This document shows positions 52,022-62,092 of a stretch of DNA of 64,000 nt, piece after piece. Every line of letters begins with the position of its first letter. The first letter of the stretch is position 1. This stretch comes from Phycisphaerae bacterium (GTDB taxonomy: Bacteria > Planctomycetota > Phycisphaerae > Sedimentisphaerales > Anaerobacaceae): positions 1 to 64,000 of the forward strand of contig JAQTLP010000007.1 in assembly GCA_028714855.1 (NCBI GenBank), in the 5' to 3' direction. The notes below the pieces were generated by a model. The model had not been told where the DNA came from. It did not search any database and saw nothing but the letters and a program-made list of their open reading frames with translations. Position numbers and translations under genes: made by a program.

Positions 52022-52276
52022 ATGGCTGAGGAACAGATTGGAACAGTATCGGATTTCTTTGCCCGACCTGTGGTAGCCGCTATCGAGCTGACGGGAGATT
52101 TGAAAGTCGGAGATAAAATCCACATTAAGGGCCACAGTACCGACGTTGAGGAAGTTGTCGGCTCAATGCAGATTGATAATGCGGCTGTTACAGAGGCAAA
52201 AGCAGGCGACTCTGTCGGAGTGAAGATCAGCGATAAGGTAAGAAAACACGATACGGTTTATAAGGTCACCGGTTGA
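52022..52276 (+). CDS. EF-Tu domain-2-like mini-protein
   Basis: This 84-residue protein is a lone beta-barrel like domain 2 of translation GTPases. AIELTGDLKVGDKIHIKGHS, then MQIDNAAVTEAKAGDSVGVK and KVRKHDTVYKV are the domain-2 signature. There is no GTPase domain. Proteins named translation elongation factor-like are small relatives of unknown role, often near peptidase U32 genes in other bacteria; none is here. An AAAGGAGACAGAG site fixes the ATG at 52022. Confidence 0.8.
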   Translation: MAEEQIGTVSDFFARPVVAAIELTGDLKVGDKIHIKGHSTDVEEVVGSMQIDNAAVTEAKAGDSVGVKISDKVRKHDTVYKVTG

Positions 52277-52351
52277 GCCTAAACTCGCGGAGTTTAGAAT
52301 CCCAGAATTGCTTCGCTGCGCGCATAGTGACGATTGAGACGAAAGAAACGT

Positions 52352-52951
52352 ATGGGCAAGAAAGCTGTTGATGCAGTGCTGCTGCCGGACGAGACGATGA
52401 TAGGTAAGGCGATTGAAGCGAACGCCGAGTTAGTGAAAAGGTTTGGCAGGAAAATAGTGCTGAATAAAAAGGACTGCCTGCCGCATATTTCCTTAGCTAT
52501 GGGCTGTGTCGATGAAAAGAACATCATTTCTGTCGAGAGAATTTTACGGACAATCGCAAAAGAACTTCCTTTGGGCGAATTGAAGGTTTTGGGGGTGCAT
52601 GTTTCAAAGAACGCGGCCGGTGAAAAGGTATCGGCTTTTGAAGTGGAGAAAACGACAGAGCTCCAATCGCTTCACGAGACGGTTATGGAGAGATTAGAGC
52701 CATATTTGAGCAATGACGTAACCGCCGAAGAGATAAACGATGATGAGGTTGCGGAAACAACACTATCGTGGATTAAAAACTATCGGGGAAAATCGAGTTT
52801 CGGCAAATTTTTTCCGCATATAACGATCGGATACGGCGAAGTGGGTAACCTGTCGCCCTTTCCGATTAAATTTGCCGCGTCAAAACTTGCATTATGTCAC
52901 TTAGGGAACCATTGCACGTGCAAGGAGATTCTTTTCTCAGCCGGACTTTAA
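52352..52951 (+). CDS. 2H phosphoesterase / 2'-5' RNA ligase-like protein
   Basis: This 199-residue protein has the two HxS/T motifs of the 2H superfamily: PHISLAMG (about 43-50) and PHITIGYG (about 160-167). These proteins hydrolyse cyclic phosphodiesters or act on tRNA/ADP-ribose phosphates. The intervening distance and single domain fit. No clear ribosome-binding site; TTG 52334 is an alternative start. It lies 19 bases upstream of the RND transporter and may share its transcript. Confidence 0.75.
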   Translation: MGKKAVDAVLLPDETMIGKAIEANAELVKRFGRKIVLNKKDCLPHISLAMGCVDEKNIISVERILRTIAKELPLGELKVLGVHVSKNAAGEKVSAFEVEKTTELQSLHETVMERLEPYLSNDVTAEEINDDEVAETTLSWIKNYRGKSSFGKFFPHITIGYGEVGNLSPFPIKFAASKLALCHLGNHCTCKEILFSAGL

Positions 52952-52970
52952 GGGAGTGTTTTAGAGATTT

Positions 52971-55817
52971 ATGAAAACAGATTTAAAACAAAAGATTACA
53001 GAATATTCGCTGAGTCACTACAAATTAATTACGATAATAATGGCCGTTATTACGCTGGTGCTTGGGGCGTTAATACCTCTTATACGGGTTGACACTGACC
53101 CGGAAAATATGCTTTCGCAGGACGAAGCGGTCAGGATTTTTCACAATCAAACCAAAAAGCAATTTTCATTAAACGATATTGTAGTAGTTGGGATTGTTAA
53201 CGACAAGGACCCCAACGGCGTTTTTAATCCTGCCTCGTTGGTCAGGATTTATGAGCTGACAGAATTTGCAAAAACGCTTCGCTGGCCGGACGAGAAAAAT
53301 CCTAACGAGGAAATCGGCGTTGTAGAAGTGGACCTGCTGGCCCCTTCGACGGTAGACCACATAGGCCAGGGCGGTCCGGGGGAAGTCAAGTTTGAATGGC
53401 TGATGCAAAAGCCCCCTGCTACTTCTGCTGAGGCGATGGAAATCAGGGACAAGGCGATGTCGAATCCGCTGCTGAATGGAACGATTGTTTCCGAAGACGG
53501 CAGAGCAATATGTCTTTATTTGCCGCTGACGAACAAGGATTTGAGCTATAAGGTTTACAGCAGGCTTAAAGAGAAAATCGCCGCGCTGAGCGGGGACGAG
53601 AAATATCACATTACAGGCCTGCCTGTGGCGGAAGATACGTTCGGTGTTGAGATGTTTATTCAGATGGCGGTGTCGGCGCCGCTGGCGATGGTGGTGATTT
53701 TTATCCTGATGCTGCTGTTCTTCCGCAAGCTGGTGTTAGTAATTTCGCCGATGATAATAGCGATGGTATCGGTGATTTCGACGATGGGGCTTTTAATCGG
53801 GCTGGGCTATCCGGTGCATATTATGAGCTCGATGATACCGATTTTTCTTATGCCGATAGCGGTGGTAGATTCGGTGCATATTCTTTCGGAATTTTTCGAC
53901 CGTTACAGTCCGAAGAAAGGCAGAAGAGAAACCATCGTCGAGGTCATGGGCAATCTTTTTACACCGATGCTTTATACTTCGCTGACATCAGCGGCGGGTT
54001 TCGCGTCACTGGCACTTACGCCGATTCCGCCGGTGCAGGTGTTCGGGATATTTGTCGCCGTCGGGATTATGATTGCGTGGGTATTCACGGTAACTTTTGT
54101 CCCGGCGTATGTAATGATGGTAAAGGAAAGCTCGCTGGCAAATTTCGGCACCGGGCAGACACACTCAAAGAAACAAAGCTGGCTGGCGAGGTTGCTTAAC
54201 GTGGGAGGACGTTTTACATACAAAGCTGCCAAGCCGATACTGATAATTATGCTCGTAATCACGGCTGTTGCTATTTACGGGATTACGCAGATTAAGATAA
54301 ACGACAATCCGGTAAAATGGTTTTCAAAAAGTCATCCTATCAGGGTAGCCGATACCGAACTGAACAAGCATTTCGGCGGCACTTATATGGCCTACCTGGT
54401 GCTGAGCAGCGTGGAAGAAGATGTTTCGAATCAATATATTACCGGTCTGGAGCAGCGTTTGGCGAAAAAAAGCACCGAACTTAAAGAGGAATTTCCGAAT
54501 GCTACTACTATTGTTTCCGAGGCGGAGAAGTTTGTTTCGGAGCAGAAGGCGGCAGCGAAAAGCAAAGACGAGCTGCTCGATAAACTGAGTGGTTTCACCT
54601 CCGGCAAAATTGATACGGCCGACGAAAACGATGTTGATATCTGGAATGAGGTGGCAAACTTTTTCGATTTGGAAAAAGAAAGGCTTAAAATATTCAAACA
54701 GCCGGAGGTGCTGCGATATATCGAACGGCTGCAGGGATACCTGGCAGGTATCGGGGTAGTTGGGAAGAGTAATTCTGTGGCAGATGTTGTGAAGAAGGTC
54801 TATCAGGAGCTTAAGGACGGCAGGAAAGAAAGTTTTGTTGTGCCCGACAGTGAAGGGGCTGTTGCTCAATGCCTGATGCAATTCCAGAGCAGTCATAATC
54901 CCGATGATCTGTGGCATCTGGTTACATACGATTATATGCACGCCAATATCTGGCTTCAGTTAACGAGCGGGGACAATAAAGACATGCAAAAGGTCGTCGA
55001 GGCGGTAGACAATTTTTTCAAAGCGAATCCGCCGCCTGTGCCTATGAAATACAGCTGGGCGGGGCTTACGTATATAAACGTGGTATGGCAGGACAAAATG
55101 GTGTGGGGAATGCTGCAATCATTTCTGGGCAGTTTCATCGTTGTGTTTATTATGATGGCGATTCTTTTCCGCTCGGTGCTTTGGGGTCTTATATGTATGC
55201 TGCCACTGACTATTACGATAGTAATTATCTACGGCATCATCGGATTGGCTGGTAAGGATTACGATATGCCGGTGGCGGTGCTTAGCGCGCTTACGCTCGG
55301 TATGGCGGTGGATTTTGCGATACATTTTCTCGAACGCGCCAGAGGGGCATACCGGCAGAGCAAATCATGGGAGAAGGCGTCAGCTGAGATGTTCGGCGAG
55401 CCGGCAAGGGCCATAAGCAGGAATGTAATCGTAATCGCGATAGGTTTTTTGCCGCTATTGGCGGCTCCATTGATGCCTTATAAAACGGTAGGTATTTTCG
55501 TTTGCGCGATTATGGCGGCTTCTGGTGTGGTGACGCTGCTGATACTTCCGGCTATCATCAGAATATTGGAGAAAAAGCTATTCAAGACTATGGCTGAACC
55601 GATGAGGCCAAGCTGTAACTGTGCTTTTTGTGCAATTATATCGGCAGCTACCGTGCTTTTAGTGGCGGTTAATGTGCACCAGTTCGCTATTGTTAAGTGG
55701 AATACTCTCGTATGGATTAGTATAATAGCGATACCGATTATGGCGATGGTCTGCGGGATAATATCGCGCAGAGCGGCGTGCAGAAGAGCAGAGAACAATT
55801 TGAAAGAGAAACAATAA
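52971..55817 (+). CDS. RND/MMPL-family exporter
   Basis: This 948-residue protein has the two-fold RND layout: helix 1 (about 18-40), large periplasmic loop (about 45-215), helices 2-6 (about 220-385), helix 7 (about 420-440), second loop (about 445-705) and helices 8-12 (about 715-870). Motifs include [17 protein letters not shown] and [18 protein letters not shown], both with the Asp that conducts protons. After helix 12 comes an extra stretch with CNCAFC (about 880-885) and two more hydrophobic helices to residue 940, unlike standard MMPL proteins. Neighbours suggest lipid or hydrophobic-compound export. The stop overlaps the next ATG by one base. Confidence 0.88.
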   Translation: MKTDLKQKITEYSLSHYKLITIIMAVITLVLGALIPLIRVDTDPENMLSQDEAVRIFHNQTKKQFSLNDIVVVGIVNDKDPNGVFNPASLVRIYELTEFAKTLRWPDEKNPNEEIGVVEVDLLAPSTVDHIGQGGPGEVKFEWLMQKPPATSAEAMEIRDKAMSNPLLNGTIVSEDGRAICLYLPLTNKDLSYKVYSRLKEKIAALSGDEKYHITGLPVAEDTFGVEMFIQMAVSAPLAMVVIFILMLLFFRKLVLVISPMIIAMVSVISTMGLLIGLGYPVHIMSSMIPIFLMPIAVVDSVHILSEFFDRYSPKKGRRETIVEVMGNLFTPMLYTSLTSAAGFASLALTPIPPVQVFGIFVAVGIMIAWVFTVTFVPAYVMMVKESSLANFGTGQTHSKKQSWLARLLNVGGRFTYKAAKPILIIMLVITAVAIYGITQIKINDNPVKWFSKSHPIRVADTELNKHFGGTYMAYLVLSSVEEDVSNQYITGLEQRLAKKSTELKEEFPNATTIVSEAEKFVSEQKAAAKSKDELLDKLSGFTSGKIDTADENDVDIWNEVANFFDLEKERLKIFKQPEVLRYIERLQGYLAGIGVVGKSNSVADVVKKVYQELKDGRKESFVVPDSEGAVAQCLMQFQSSHNPDDLWHLVTYDYMHANIWLQLTSGDNKDMQKVVEAVDNFFKANPPPVPMKYSWAGLTYINVVWQDKMVWGMLQSFLGSFIVVFIMMAILFRSVLWGLICMLPLTITIVIIYGIIGLAGKDYDMPVAVLSALTLGMAVDFAIHFLERARGAYRQSKSWEKASAEMFGEPARAISRNVIVIAIGFLPLLAAPLMPYKTVGIFVCAIMAASGVVTLLILPAIIRILEKKLFKTMAEPMRPSCNCAFCAIISAATVLLVAVNVHQFAIVKWNTLVWISIIAIPIMAMVCGIISRRAACRRAENNLKEKQ

Positions 55818-56005
55818 TGACAGTTGAAAGATATTTAAGGGCAATGGCTGGATTTTTTGTGCTTGTCAGCGTTTTGCTGGCGCATTACCATTCGCCATAC
55901 TGGCTGTTTTTTACCGGCTTTGTAGGTTTGAATTTATTTCAGTCTGCATTTACCAACTGGTGCCCGATGATGTCCATACTTAAAAAACTCGGTGTGGGAA
56001 AGTAA
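55817..56005 (+). CDS. DUF2892 (YgaP-like) membrane protein
   Basis: This 62-residue protein has two hydrophobic helices (about 7-26 and 28-45) and the DUF2892 wording [20 protein letters not shown] followed by [13 protein letters not shown]. The domain occurs alone and in rhodanese fusions; function is unknown. TAATG joins it to the RND gene, so translation is coupled. Confidence 0.82.
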   Translation: MTVERYLRAMAGFFVLVSVLLAHYHSPYWLFFTGFVGLNLFQSAFTNWCPMMSILKKLGVGK

Positions 56006-56027
56006 TATCGAAAGAATGAGGTGTAAG

Positions 56028-56819
56028 ATGAGGAAAATATGTGTAATAACGGCGGTCCTTGCTGTTTCGCTGCCGCTTTTTGCCGCTGATGAAGCACCTG
56101 ATATTAAAACGATAGTCGACAAGGCCAATATGGTCGCTTATTACCATGGCGACGACGGCAAAGCAAAGGTCCATATGGTAATAACAAACAAGCAGGGACA
56201 AACGAGAGAGCGGGAATTTATCATACTCAGAAAGGACGTCAAAGACGGCGGCGACCAGAAGTATTATGTTTATTTTCTTAAGCCGGCCGATGTCCGCAAA
56301 ATGGTCTTTATGGTGCATAAGCATACGTGGATGAATACGGATGATGACAGATGGCTGTATATGCCGAGTCTGGACCTTGTGAAACGAATCGCGGCCAGCG
56401 ATAAGCGGACAAGTTTTGTCGGGTCGGATTTTCTATATGAAGATGTTTCGGGCAGGAGCCTGGAAGAGGATACTCACGAGCTTGTTAAAACCACAGAAGA
56501 AGTGTTTGTGGTTAAAAACGTGCCGAAGCAGCCAGATACTGTGGAGTTCAGCTATTACAATGTTTCAATAAACCGCAAAAATTTTGTGCCGGTGAAGATG
56601 GAGTATTACGATAAAAGCGGTAAACTCTACCGCACTATCGAATCTGTAAGGGTTGAAGAAATTCAGGGCTTTCCGACAGTTGTTAAATCGGTGGTTTCCG
56701 ATTTGAGAACGGGCAGTAAAACTGAAATGGAATTCAGCGATGTTAAATATAATATCAATTTGGGAGACATATTCACCGAGCGATATCTTCGCAGTCCGCC
56801 GCAAGAGGCAATTAAATAA
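56028..56819 (+). CDS. outer-membrane lipoprotein-sorting protein (LolA-like)
   Basis: This 263-residue protein has a signal peptide (about 1-19, ending LFAAD) and the LolA/LolB-like half-barrel of the outer membrane lipoprotein-sorting family (PF17131): KVHMVITNKQGQTREREFII, DDRWLYMPSLDLVKRIAASD and RTSFVGSDFLYEDVSGR. Genes of this family sit beside RND transporters and DUF1302-type barrels, and a periplasmic lipid-shuttle role is proposed. The ATG at 56028 is chosen at the signal peptide. It lies 22 bases after the DUF2892 gene. Confidence 0.85.
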   Translation: MRKICVITAVLAVSLPLFAADEAPDIKTIVDKANMVAYYHGDDGKAKVHMVITNKQGQTREREFIILRKDVKDGGDQKYYVYFLKPADVRKMVFMVHKHTWMNTDDDRWLYMPSLDLVKRIAASDKRTSFVGSDFLYEDVSGRSLEEDTHELVKTTEEVFVVKNVPKQPDTVEFSYYNVSINRKNFVPVKMEYYDKSGKLYRTIESVRVEEIQGFPTVVKSVVSDLRTGSKTEMEFSDVKYNINLGDIFTERYLRSPPQEAIK

Positions 56820-58107
56820 TTCAGCGAAATGGATATTAGCCTCGGTTGTTGTATTAGCCTCGGTTTTTTCTTTTCCTGTCAGGGTCCAGGGGCAAACCGG
56901 AGACAGTAACAGTTCATTTTTATCCAGGATACCGGTAGATGTGCACGGTTTTTACGAATTGAGGTCGGGCTACCGGCTACAGAAAGACAAATATGAAAAA
57001 GACATGTCGCTTATGGAGACGCGGCTACAGCTTGATTTGTCGTCGTCATACCTTGACTGGGCCGACTTGAAATTCAAGGGCGACGTGTTCGGTGACTTAG
57101 TAACAGAAGAAGCTGACTTCGATACACGTGAAGCGTATATATTTACGAGGCCGGCTGGTTTTATGGATTTGAAGGTCGGAAGGCAAATCCTGACATGGGG
57201 CACCGGCGACTTTGTGTTTATCAACGATTTGTTTCCGAAAGACTGGCAGTCGTTTTTCATCGGCAGAGACACCGAATATTTAAAGGCACCATCCGATGCG
57301 GTGAAGGCCAGTTTTTTCAGCGATTTAGCCAATCTCGATATTGTCTATATGCCCCAATTCGATTCCGACAGGTTTATAAGCGGAGAACGGATTTCATACT
57401 GGAATTCGAACCTCGGAAGATTAGCCGGCAGAGATGCGATACAGCATGTTGATAAGCCGAACCGCTGGTTCCGTGATGATGAAATTGCCGTTCGATTGTA
57501 TAAAAATATTAATAATTATGAGTTCGCCATTTATGGCTACAAGGGTTATTGGAAGAGTCCCGGGGGGCAAAATGCCGCGGCTACCAAGGCGATATTTCCG
57601 GATTTGAATGTTTACGGCGCAAGCGTTCGCGGCAATGTCGGCAAGGGTATAGGCAATATGGAATTCGGGTATTATGATTCTGGTGACGACCGAAACGGGA
57701 AAAACGGCCTTATAAACAACTCTGAGCTGCGGTTTCTGGCGGGCTATACCCAGGACATCGGTAAAGATTTTACAGCGGGGCTTCAATATTATGTCGAACA
57801 TATGCTGGAATACAGCAGACATCAGAACAGTTCGCCAGCGGGTCTGTCGCGTGACAGGGACAGGCACCTGATAACTATGCGGCTTACAAAGCTTTTGATG
57901 AATCAAAATCTTAGATGCTCGTTGTTCACGTATTTTTCACCATCGGACAAAGATGTGTATATGCGGCCGAATGTAAATTATAAGGTCAGCGACAATCTGG
58001 CTGTAGAGGTCGGCGCTAATGTATTCTTTGGTGATTACCCGAGTACCTTTTTCGGGCAATTTGAAAATAATACAAATATTTATGCATCTGTGCGTTACAG
58101 CTTTTGA
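56740..58107 (+). CDS. outer-membrane beta-barrel protein (DUF1302-like)
   Basis: This 455-residue protein has a long signal region: RRKRQLNNSAK, then WILASVVVLASVFSFPV and the cleavage site VQG-Q near residue 52. After it come alternating beta strands, such as VHGFYELRSGYRLQKDKYEK, AYIFTRPAGFMDLKVGRQIL and FGQFENNTNIYASVRYSF with a terminal Phe as in barrels. The start is ATG 56740, overlapping the LolA-like gene by 80 bases. No other ATG, GTG or TTG occurs before the signal peptide, so the true start or a frameshift needs care. It completes the RND-DUF2892-LolA-barrel set. Confidence 0.78.
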   Translation: MLNIISIWETYSPSDIFAVRRKRQLNNSAKWILASVVVLASVFSFPVRVQGQTGDSNSSFLSRIPVDVHGFYELRSGYRLQKDKYEKDMSLMETRLQLDLSSSYLDWADLKFKGDVFGDLVTEEADFDTREAYIFTRPAGFMDLKVGRQILTWGTGDFVFINDLFPKDWQSFFIGRDTEYLKAPSDAVKASFFSDLANLDIVYMPQFDSDRFISGERISYWNSNLGRLAGRDAIQHVDKPNRWFRDDEIAVRLYKNINNYEFAIYGYKGYWKSPGGQNAAATKAIFPDLNVYGASVRGNVGKGIGNMEFGYYDSGDDRNGKNGLINNSELRFLAGYTQDIGKDFTAGLQYYVEHMLEYSRHQNSSPAGLSRDRDRHLITMRLTKLLMNQNLRCSLFTYFSPSDKDVYMRPNVNYKVSDNLAVEVGANVFFGDYPSTFFGQFENNTNIYASVRYSF

Positions 58108-58122
58108 TTGTTGGCTGTATTG

Positions 58123-58530
58123 TTAATGCCTTTTTTGTTCGAGGAAGGCTTCGAGGATTTCCGCGGCGGCGACGGCATCAAGCCGTTTTTTCTTTTTCTT
58201 TCTTGTAAGTTCGGCGGGAGCCAGTTTTCTTTCAGCTCCGAAACTACTCAATCTCTCATCCTGAAAGTGTATTGGAATTTGCAGATGTTTTTTTAACTGC
58301 TCGGCGAACCGGATGACACGTTCGGCCTGAGGACCCTTTGAGTCATCCATATTCAAAGGCAGGCCGAGGACGATGGCTTCGACATTTTCGCTTGCGACTA
58401 TATCGGTAATTTTTTTTATGAGGTCTTTTTGACCCTCTATTACAGCCAATGGGGAAGCGATTGTCTCTGCCTGGTCACAGATTGCCAGGCCGGTGCGTTT
58501 GTCGCCGAAATCAATTGCCAGGTATCGCAT
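58123..58530 (-). CDS. ruvX: Holliday junction resolvase-like RuvX/YqgF
   Basis: This 135-residue RNase-H-like protein begins YLAIDFGDKRTGLAICD (D7) and has VLGLPLNMDDSKGPQAERV, FQDERLSSF and RLDAVAAAEILEAFL, which together carry the acidic residues of the family. It is involved in rRNA maturation and possibly recombination. The frame to 58623 is longer; ATG 58530 begins the conserved strand. It lies 14 bases after manC. Confidence 0.92.
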   Translation of the reverse strand: MRYLAIDFGDKRTGLAICDQAETIASPLAVIEGQKDLIKKITDIVASENVEAIVLGLPLNMDDSKGPQAERVIRFAEQLKKHLQIPIHFQDERLSSFGAERKLAPAELTRKKKKKRLDAVAAAEILEAFLEQKRH

Positions 58531-58544
58531 TGTTTGTAAAGAGA

Positions 58545-59633
58545 TTAGAGGAATTTTTCGCCGGTGTGCTGCTTTATCAGCTCGAGCAACTCCTTTAGTC
58601 TCTGGGCCTGGTCGACGTGGCATACGAGCGTGGCATCAGGGCTGTGGGCAACGACTATATTTTCCAGGCCGAGGACGGCGATTAGATGCTCCTTATCTTC
58701 GGTAACTATGATGCTGTTTTTGCAGTCAAGGAGTTCGCTCATCGCAGCGACGACGATATTATTGTTTTTGTCGGAGGTGATAATATCAGCGAGCGCGGCG
58801 AAGGAGCCCATATCGAGCCAGCGGCAATCCAATTTTATTGCGTGGACCCTGTCGGCCTTTTCCATAACGGCGTAGTCGATGCTGATTTTGGGCAATTTAG
58901 GGAACCATTCATTGATAGCTGACTGCTGATTCGGGCCATCCCAGCTGGCTTTAATTTTACGAAGAGGCTCGGCTGTTTCGGGCAAAAACTTTTCAAGATT
59001 GGCGAGGATTGTTTTTGCTTTCCAGACGAACATGCCCGAATTCCACAGGTAGTTACCGGTTTTCAGATATTTATTGGCGGTTTTTTCGTCTGGTTTTTCC
59101 TTAAATGCTTCGACGGCATGTATTGCTTTTTTGCAATTAGGGTACTTTTTGGCGTCGGCGCATTTTATATAACCAAGCTGGGTGCTGGCGAAAGTCGGTT
59201 TAATGCCGAAGGTAATCATATCGTCTGGATTGTTATTCACAAAGACTAGGGCGTCTTTAAGCGCCTGCTGGAGCACTTCAGGAGGTTCGATTAACTGATC
59301 GGCGGTTACAACAGCCATAGCGGCGTTGGGGTCGTGCTTGGTGAGGATGGTTGCGGCTAACCCGATGGCACCGGCTGTATCGCGGACGACGGGTTCAGCG
59401 ACGACGTTATTAAGGGGCAGCTCCGGGAGGTCTTCTCGGACGAGGTCAGAGTAACCTGCGTTGGTGAAAATAATTATATTTCTCTGGTCAAATACTGGCG
59501 AGAGACGCTCGAAACAATGCCGAAGAAGCGTTTTGCCGTCGAGAATTTTCAGGACTTGTTTCGGATGTTTTTCGCGGCTGAGGGGCCATAATCTTTTTCC
59601 TGTGCCGCCTGCCATTACTACTACGTAATCCAT
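58545..59633 (-). CDS. manC: mannose-1-phosphate guanylyltransferase
   Basis: This 362-residue nucleotidyltransferase begins VVMAGGTGKRLWPLSREKHP, the GTP-binding signature. YGFKPFASTQLGYI-like wording (IKPTFASTQLGYI) and the EKADRVHAIKLDCRWLDMGS segment fit ManC/Alg-type enzymes. It makes GDP-mannose for glycans. The type II phosphomannose isomerase domain is absent. It follows the AEC gene by 13 bases. Confidence 0.92.
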   Translation of the reverse strand: MDYVVVMAGGTGKRLWPLSREKHPKQVLKILDGKTLLRHCFERLSPVFDQRNIIIFTNAGYSDLVREDLPELPLNNVVAEPVVRDTAGAIGLAATILTKHDPNAAMAVVTADQLIEPPEVLQQALKDALVFVNNNPDDMITFGIKPTFASTQLGYIKCADAKKYPNCKKAIHAVEAFKEKPDEKTANKYLKTGNYLWNSGMFVWKAKTILANLEKFLPETAEPLRKIKASWDGPNQQSAINEWFPKLPKISIDYAVMEKADRVHAIKLDCRWLDMGSFAALADIITSDKNNNIVVAAMSELLDCKNSIIVTEDKEHLIAVLGLENIVVAHSPDATLVCHVDQAQRLKELLELIKQHTGEKFL

Positions 59634-59646
59634 CGCCAAAGGCCTT

Positions 59647-60651
59647 TCAAGCAAAGAGCAGGAATAATACCGGTACAACGATAGCGACGAAAACAGCCAT
59701 CGTTACCACCCAAATCGCACTGGCCAGCGGGCCGTCTAAATCGAAGACGTTGCTCATTGTCACCATAAGAACGGCGCTGGGCGTAGCCGATGAAACTATT
59801 ATAACCTTCTGAAATAAACTGTCTAAGTTTTGTCCAGTCAGTTTCAGTGCGGCGATAATTAAAAGAGCCACGGCCGGCGTTAAAATGAATTTTACCGCAG
59901 CAATCGGAAAATACAAGTTTATATAATTTTTGAGGCGGGAGAATTTTATCCGCAGGCCGATTGCAAAGAAAGACATGCTGGAGGCGGTGTAAACCAGAAT
60001 ATCGATTAAATAGAATTTAGTTATGAATGCTGGTTGTTTTACCTTGGTCAAATTCAGGATTATAGCGATTATTATGGCCGGGGCTACGAGCATTCGAAGG
60101 TCCATTAGAAAATCGAGATTTAATTTGGCGTTGCGGTCCTTGCTGCGAAGCTCGCGAAATTTCAGAAAAGGTAAATAAACAAGATAAAAAACGGGCAGGC
60201 AAAGCAGAAGATATATATTTGCCAAAGCAAGCCCCATCATACCGAATAGAGCGTAACAAACAAACGCCCCGCCGGTATAGCCTGTATTGCTTATCGCGCC
60301 GGCGAGAATCAGGGTAAGCCGTTTCTTTCGGTCATGCTCGAGGATGTGAAAAATCACCGCGGAAAGGACGGTAATTACAAGCATTAAAACAACGCCGACT
60401 ATCGGCAGCCAGATTAGCTGGCGGCTCAGGTTCATCGACCATATTACCAGTAGAGCGATGAGCCAATTGAAACAGATCATGACGATGGTCATTATTTTTT
60501 TTGCGAGATGTTCGGACAGGCCGAACCGGCTGCTGGCAAGATAGCCGGAGGTCAGGCCGATGACCAATACCGCCAGCATGCCTATAAGGCGAATCCTCGC
60601 AACGTGCGCAGCGGATAGACCCGCCAAACAATCGAATAGAAGAGAGTACAT
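59647..60651 (-). CDS. AEC-family (auxin efflux carrier-like) transporter
   Basis: This 334-residue protein has about ten membrane helices with the AEC/BASS-like pattern: an N-terminal set (about 15-150), GAISNTGYTGGAFVCYALFG in the middle, and a C-terminal set with SSATPSAVLMVTMSNVFDLD. The substrate is unknown, typically carboxylates. The ATG at 60651 overlaps the pgi stop codon by one base (TGATG), so translation is coupled. Confidence 0.85.
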   Translation of the reverse strand: MYSLLFDCLAGLSAAHVARIRLIGMLAVLVIGLTSGYLASSRFGLSEHLAKKIMTIVMICFNWLIALLVIWSMNLSRQLIWLPIVGVVLMLVITVLSAVIFHILEHDRKKRLTLILAGAISNTGYTGGAFVCYALFGMMGLALANIYLLLCLPVFYLVYLPFLKFRELRSKDRNAKLNLDFLMDLRMLVAPAIIIAIILNLTKVKQPAFITKFYLIDILVYTASSMSFFAIGLRIKFSRLKNYINLYFPIAAVKFILTPAVALLIIAALKLTGQNLDSLFQKVIIVSSATPSAVLMVTMSNVFDLDGPLASAIWVVTMAVFVAIVVPVLFLLFA

Positions 60652-62048
60652 CAAACCAGGAAGTCTCCGTCAACTTCAGTTAGAGGTTGAATTTGCTGTG
60701 CCAGTTTTTTGAAATCGTTTTTTCCCATAAGTGCGAAAGCGGCTTCTTTGCCCAGTTCTACAGCGGGTTGGTCATAAGGGTCGATGCCGAATAGCGCGCC
60801 TGCAAGAGAAGTTGTTACCTCATATAGATAAATAAACTGGCCGACGGTATAGGCAGTTACCCGTGGGAAATTAACTGTAAGGCAGGGACGTTTACTTTGT
60901 AAAAGAGCATACTCTGTGGCCTTTTTTTCGCTGTTAAGCAATAAGCTCAAATCTTTACCGGCAAGGAAGCCGAGCTCCGGGGCGCAATCAGGGGCTGGGC
61001 CTATTTCCATGTCCTTGTCGAAATTATCGACTTGCAGGAAAGTGAACAATTTATCGTTGGGTCCTTCGCGGTAGAGCTGGACCTGGCTGTGCTGGTCGGT
61101 AGTGCCTAACGCCTTTACCGGCGTCGGGCCGATGCGGACTTCGCTGCCATCCAGTGCGTGTGCTTTTCCGAGACTTTCGGCCCATAGCTGGCGGTACCAA
61201 TCAGCCAAGTCTTTGAGGTGGTAACTATATGGCATCATTACGGAGATTTTTTTACCGAGATTGTAGAAGTGATAGTTTATTGCGGCGTTGATTGCTGCGG
61301 GGTTTTTGTAGAAATCTTCGGTGCTGACTCTTTTGTCCATATCACGGGCACCTTCGAGAAGCGAGTCGATATCAATTCCGCACATAGCGGCACTAAAGAG
61401 GCCGACATCACTAAGAACGCTAAATCTGCCGCCGACGCCGTCGGGGACTTCAAGGCATCGCAGTTTCAAATCGTCAGCGATTTTACGCAGGGTGCCTTTT
61501 TCCCGGTCGGTTGTTGCGATGATCTGGTTGCGTAGGCCTTCGCGGCCAAGTCTATCGAGCAGAAGCTTATGGATAATCATAAATTGTGCAGCGGTCTCGG
61601 CGGTTTGGCCCGATTTGCTGATGACATTAAAGATGGTCTTATCGAGTTTGTCGCTGGCCCAATCCAGAAATGAAGTTAATTGCTGCGGGTCGATATTGTC
61701 GAAGACGAAGAGCCGGGGGCCGGGACGCTGCGAGTCGTCGAGATTGTGCATATACGGATTTAGCGTGGTTTGCAGAGCGATATTTCCGAGGGCGGAGCCG
61801 CCGATGCCGAGCACAACGAGATTTTCACATTGGTCTTTAAGCTCAGCAGTCAGCTTTTTGACTTTCTGGATGGTTTCCCTGTTATGGGGAAGGTCTCTAT
61901 ATGCTTTTCTTTCTTTGTTTAACTGGGGGATTAACGGCGAGGTTTTTTGGGCAAGGGTTTTTAGTTGAGCGTCGGTGATGCCGTGCTCGTTGCCAATGAT
62001 TTCAGCTGTAACATTTTTATAGTAGAGTTTAATTTGAGATTCCGGCAC
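60651..62048 (-). CDS. pgi: glucose-6-phosphate isomerase
   Basis: This 465-residue enzyme has VVLGIGGSALGNIAL, SKSGQTAETAAQF, and the sugar-phosphate-site sequence GVGGRFSVLSDVG. It converts glucose-6-phosphate and fructose-6-phosphate. Length fits the shorter Bacillus-type form rather than the E. coli form. The start is GTG 62048, with GGGAG upstream. It precedes the AEC gene in the same operon. Confidence 0.94.
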   Translation of the reverse strand: MPESQIKLYYKNVTAEIIGNEHGITDAQLKTLAQKTSPLIPQLNKERKAYRDLPHNRETIQKVKKLTAELKDQCENLVVLGIGGSALGNIALQTTLNPYMHNLDDSQRPGPRLFVFDNIDPQQLTSFLDWASDKLDKTIFNVISKSGQTAETAAQFMIIHKLLLDRLGREGLRNQIIATTDREKGTLRKIADDLKLRCLEVPDGVGGRFSVLSDVGLFSAAMCGIDIDSLLEGARDMDKRVSTEDFYKNPAAINAAINYHFYNLGKKISVMMPYSYHLKDLADWYRQLWAESLGKAHALDGSEVRIGPTPVKALGTTDQHSQVQLYREGPNDKLFTFLQVDNFDKDMEIGPAPDCAPELGFLAGKDLSLLLNSEKKATEYALLQSKRPCLTVNFPRVTAYTVGQFIYLYEVTTSLAGALFGIDPYDQPAVELGKEAAFALMGKNDFKKLAQQIQPLTEVDGDFLV

Positions 62049-62092
62049 AACTGTACTCCCTAATAATTTAAGCCCACCGGTAAGACCGGGAG

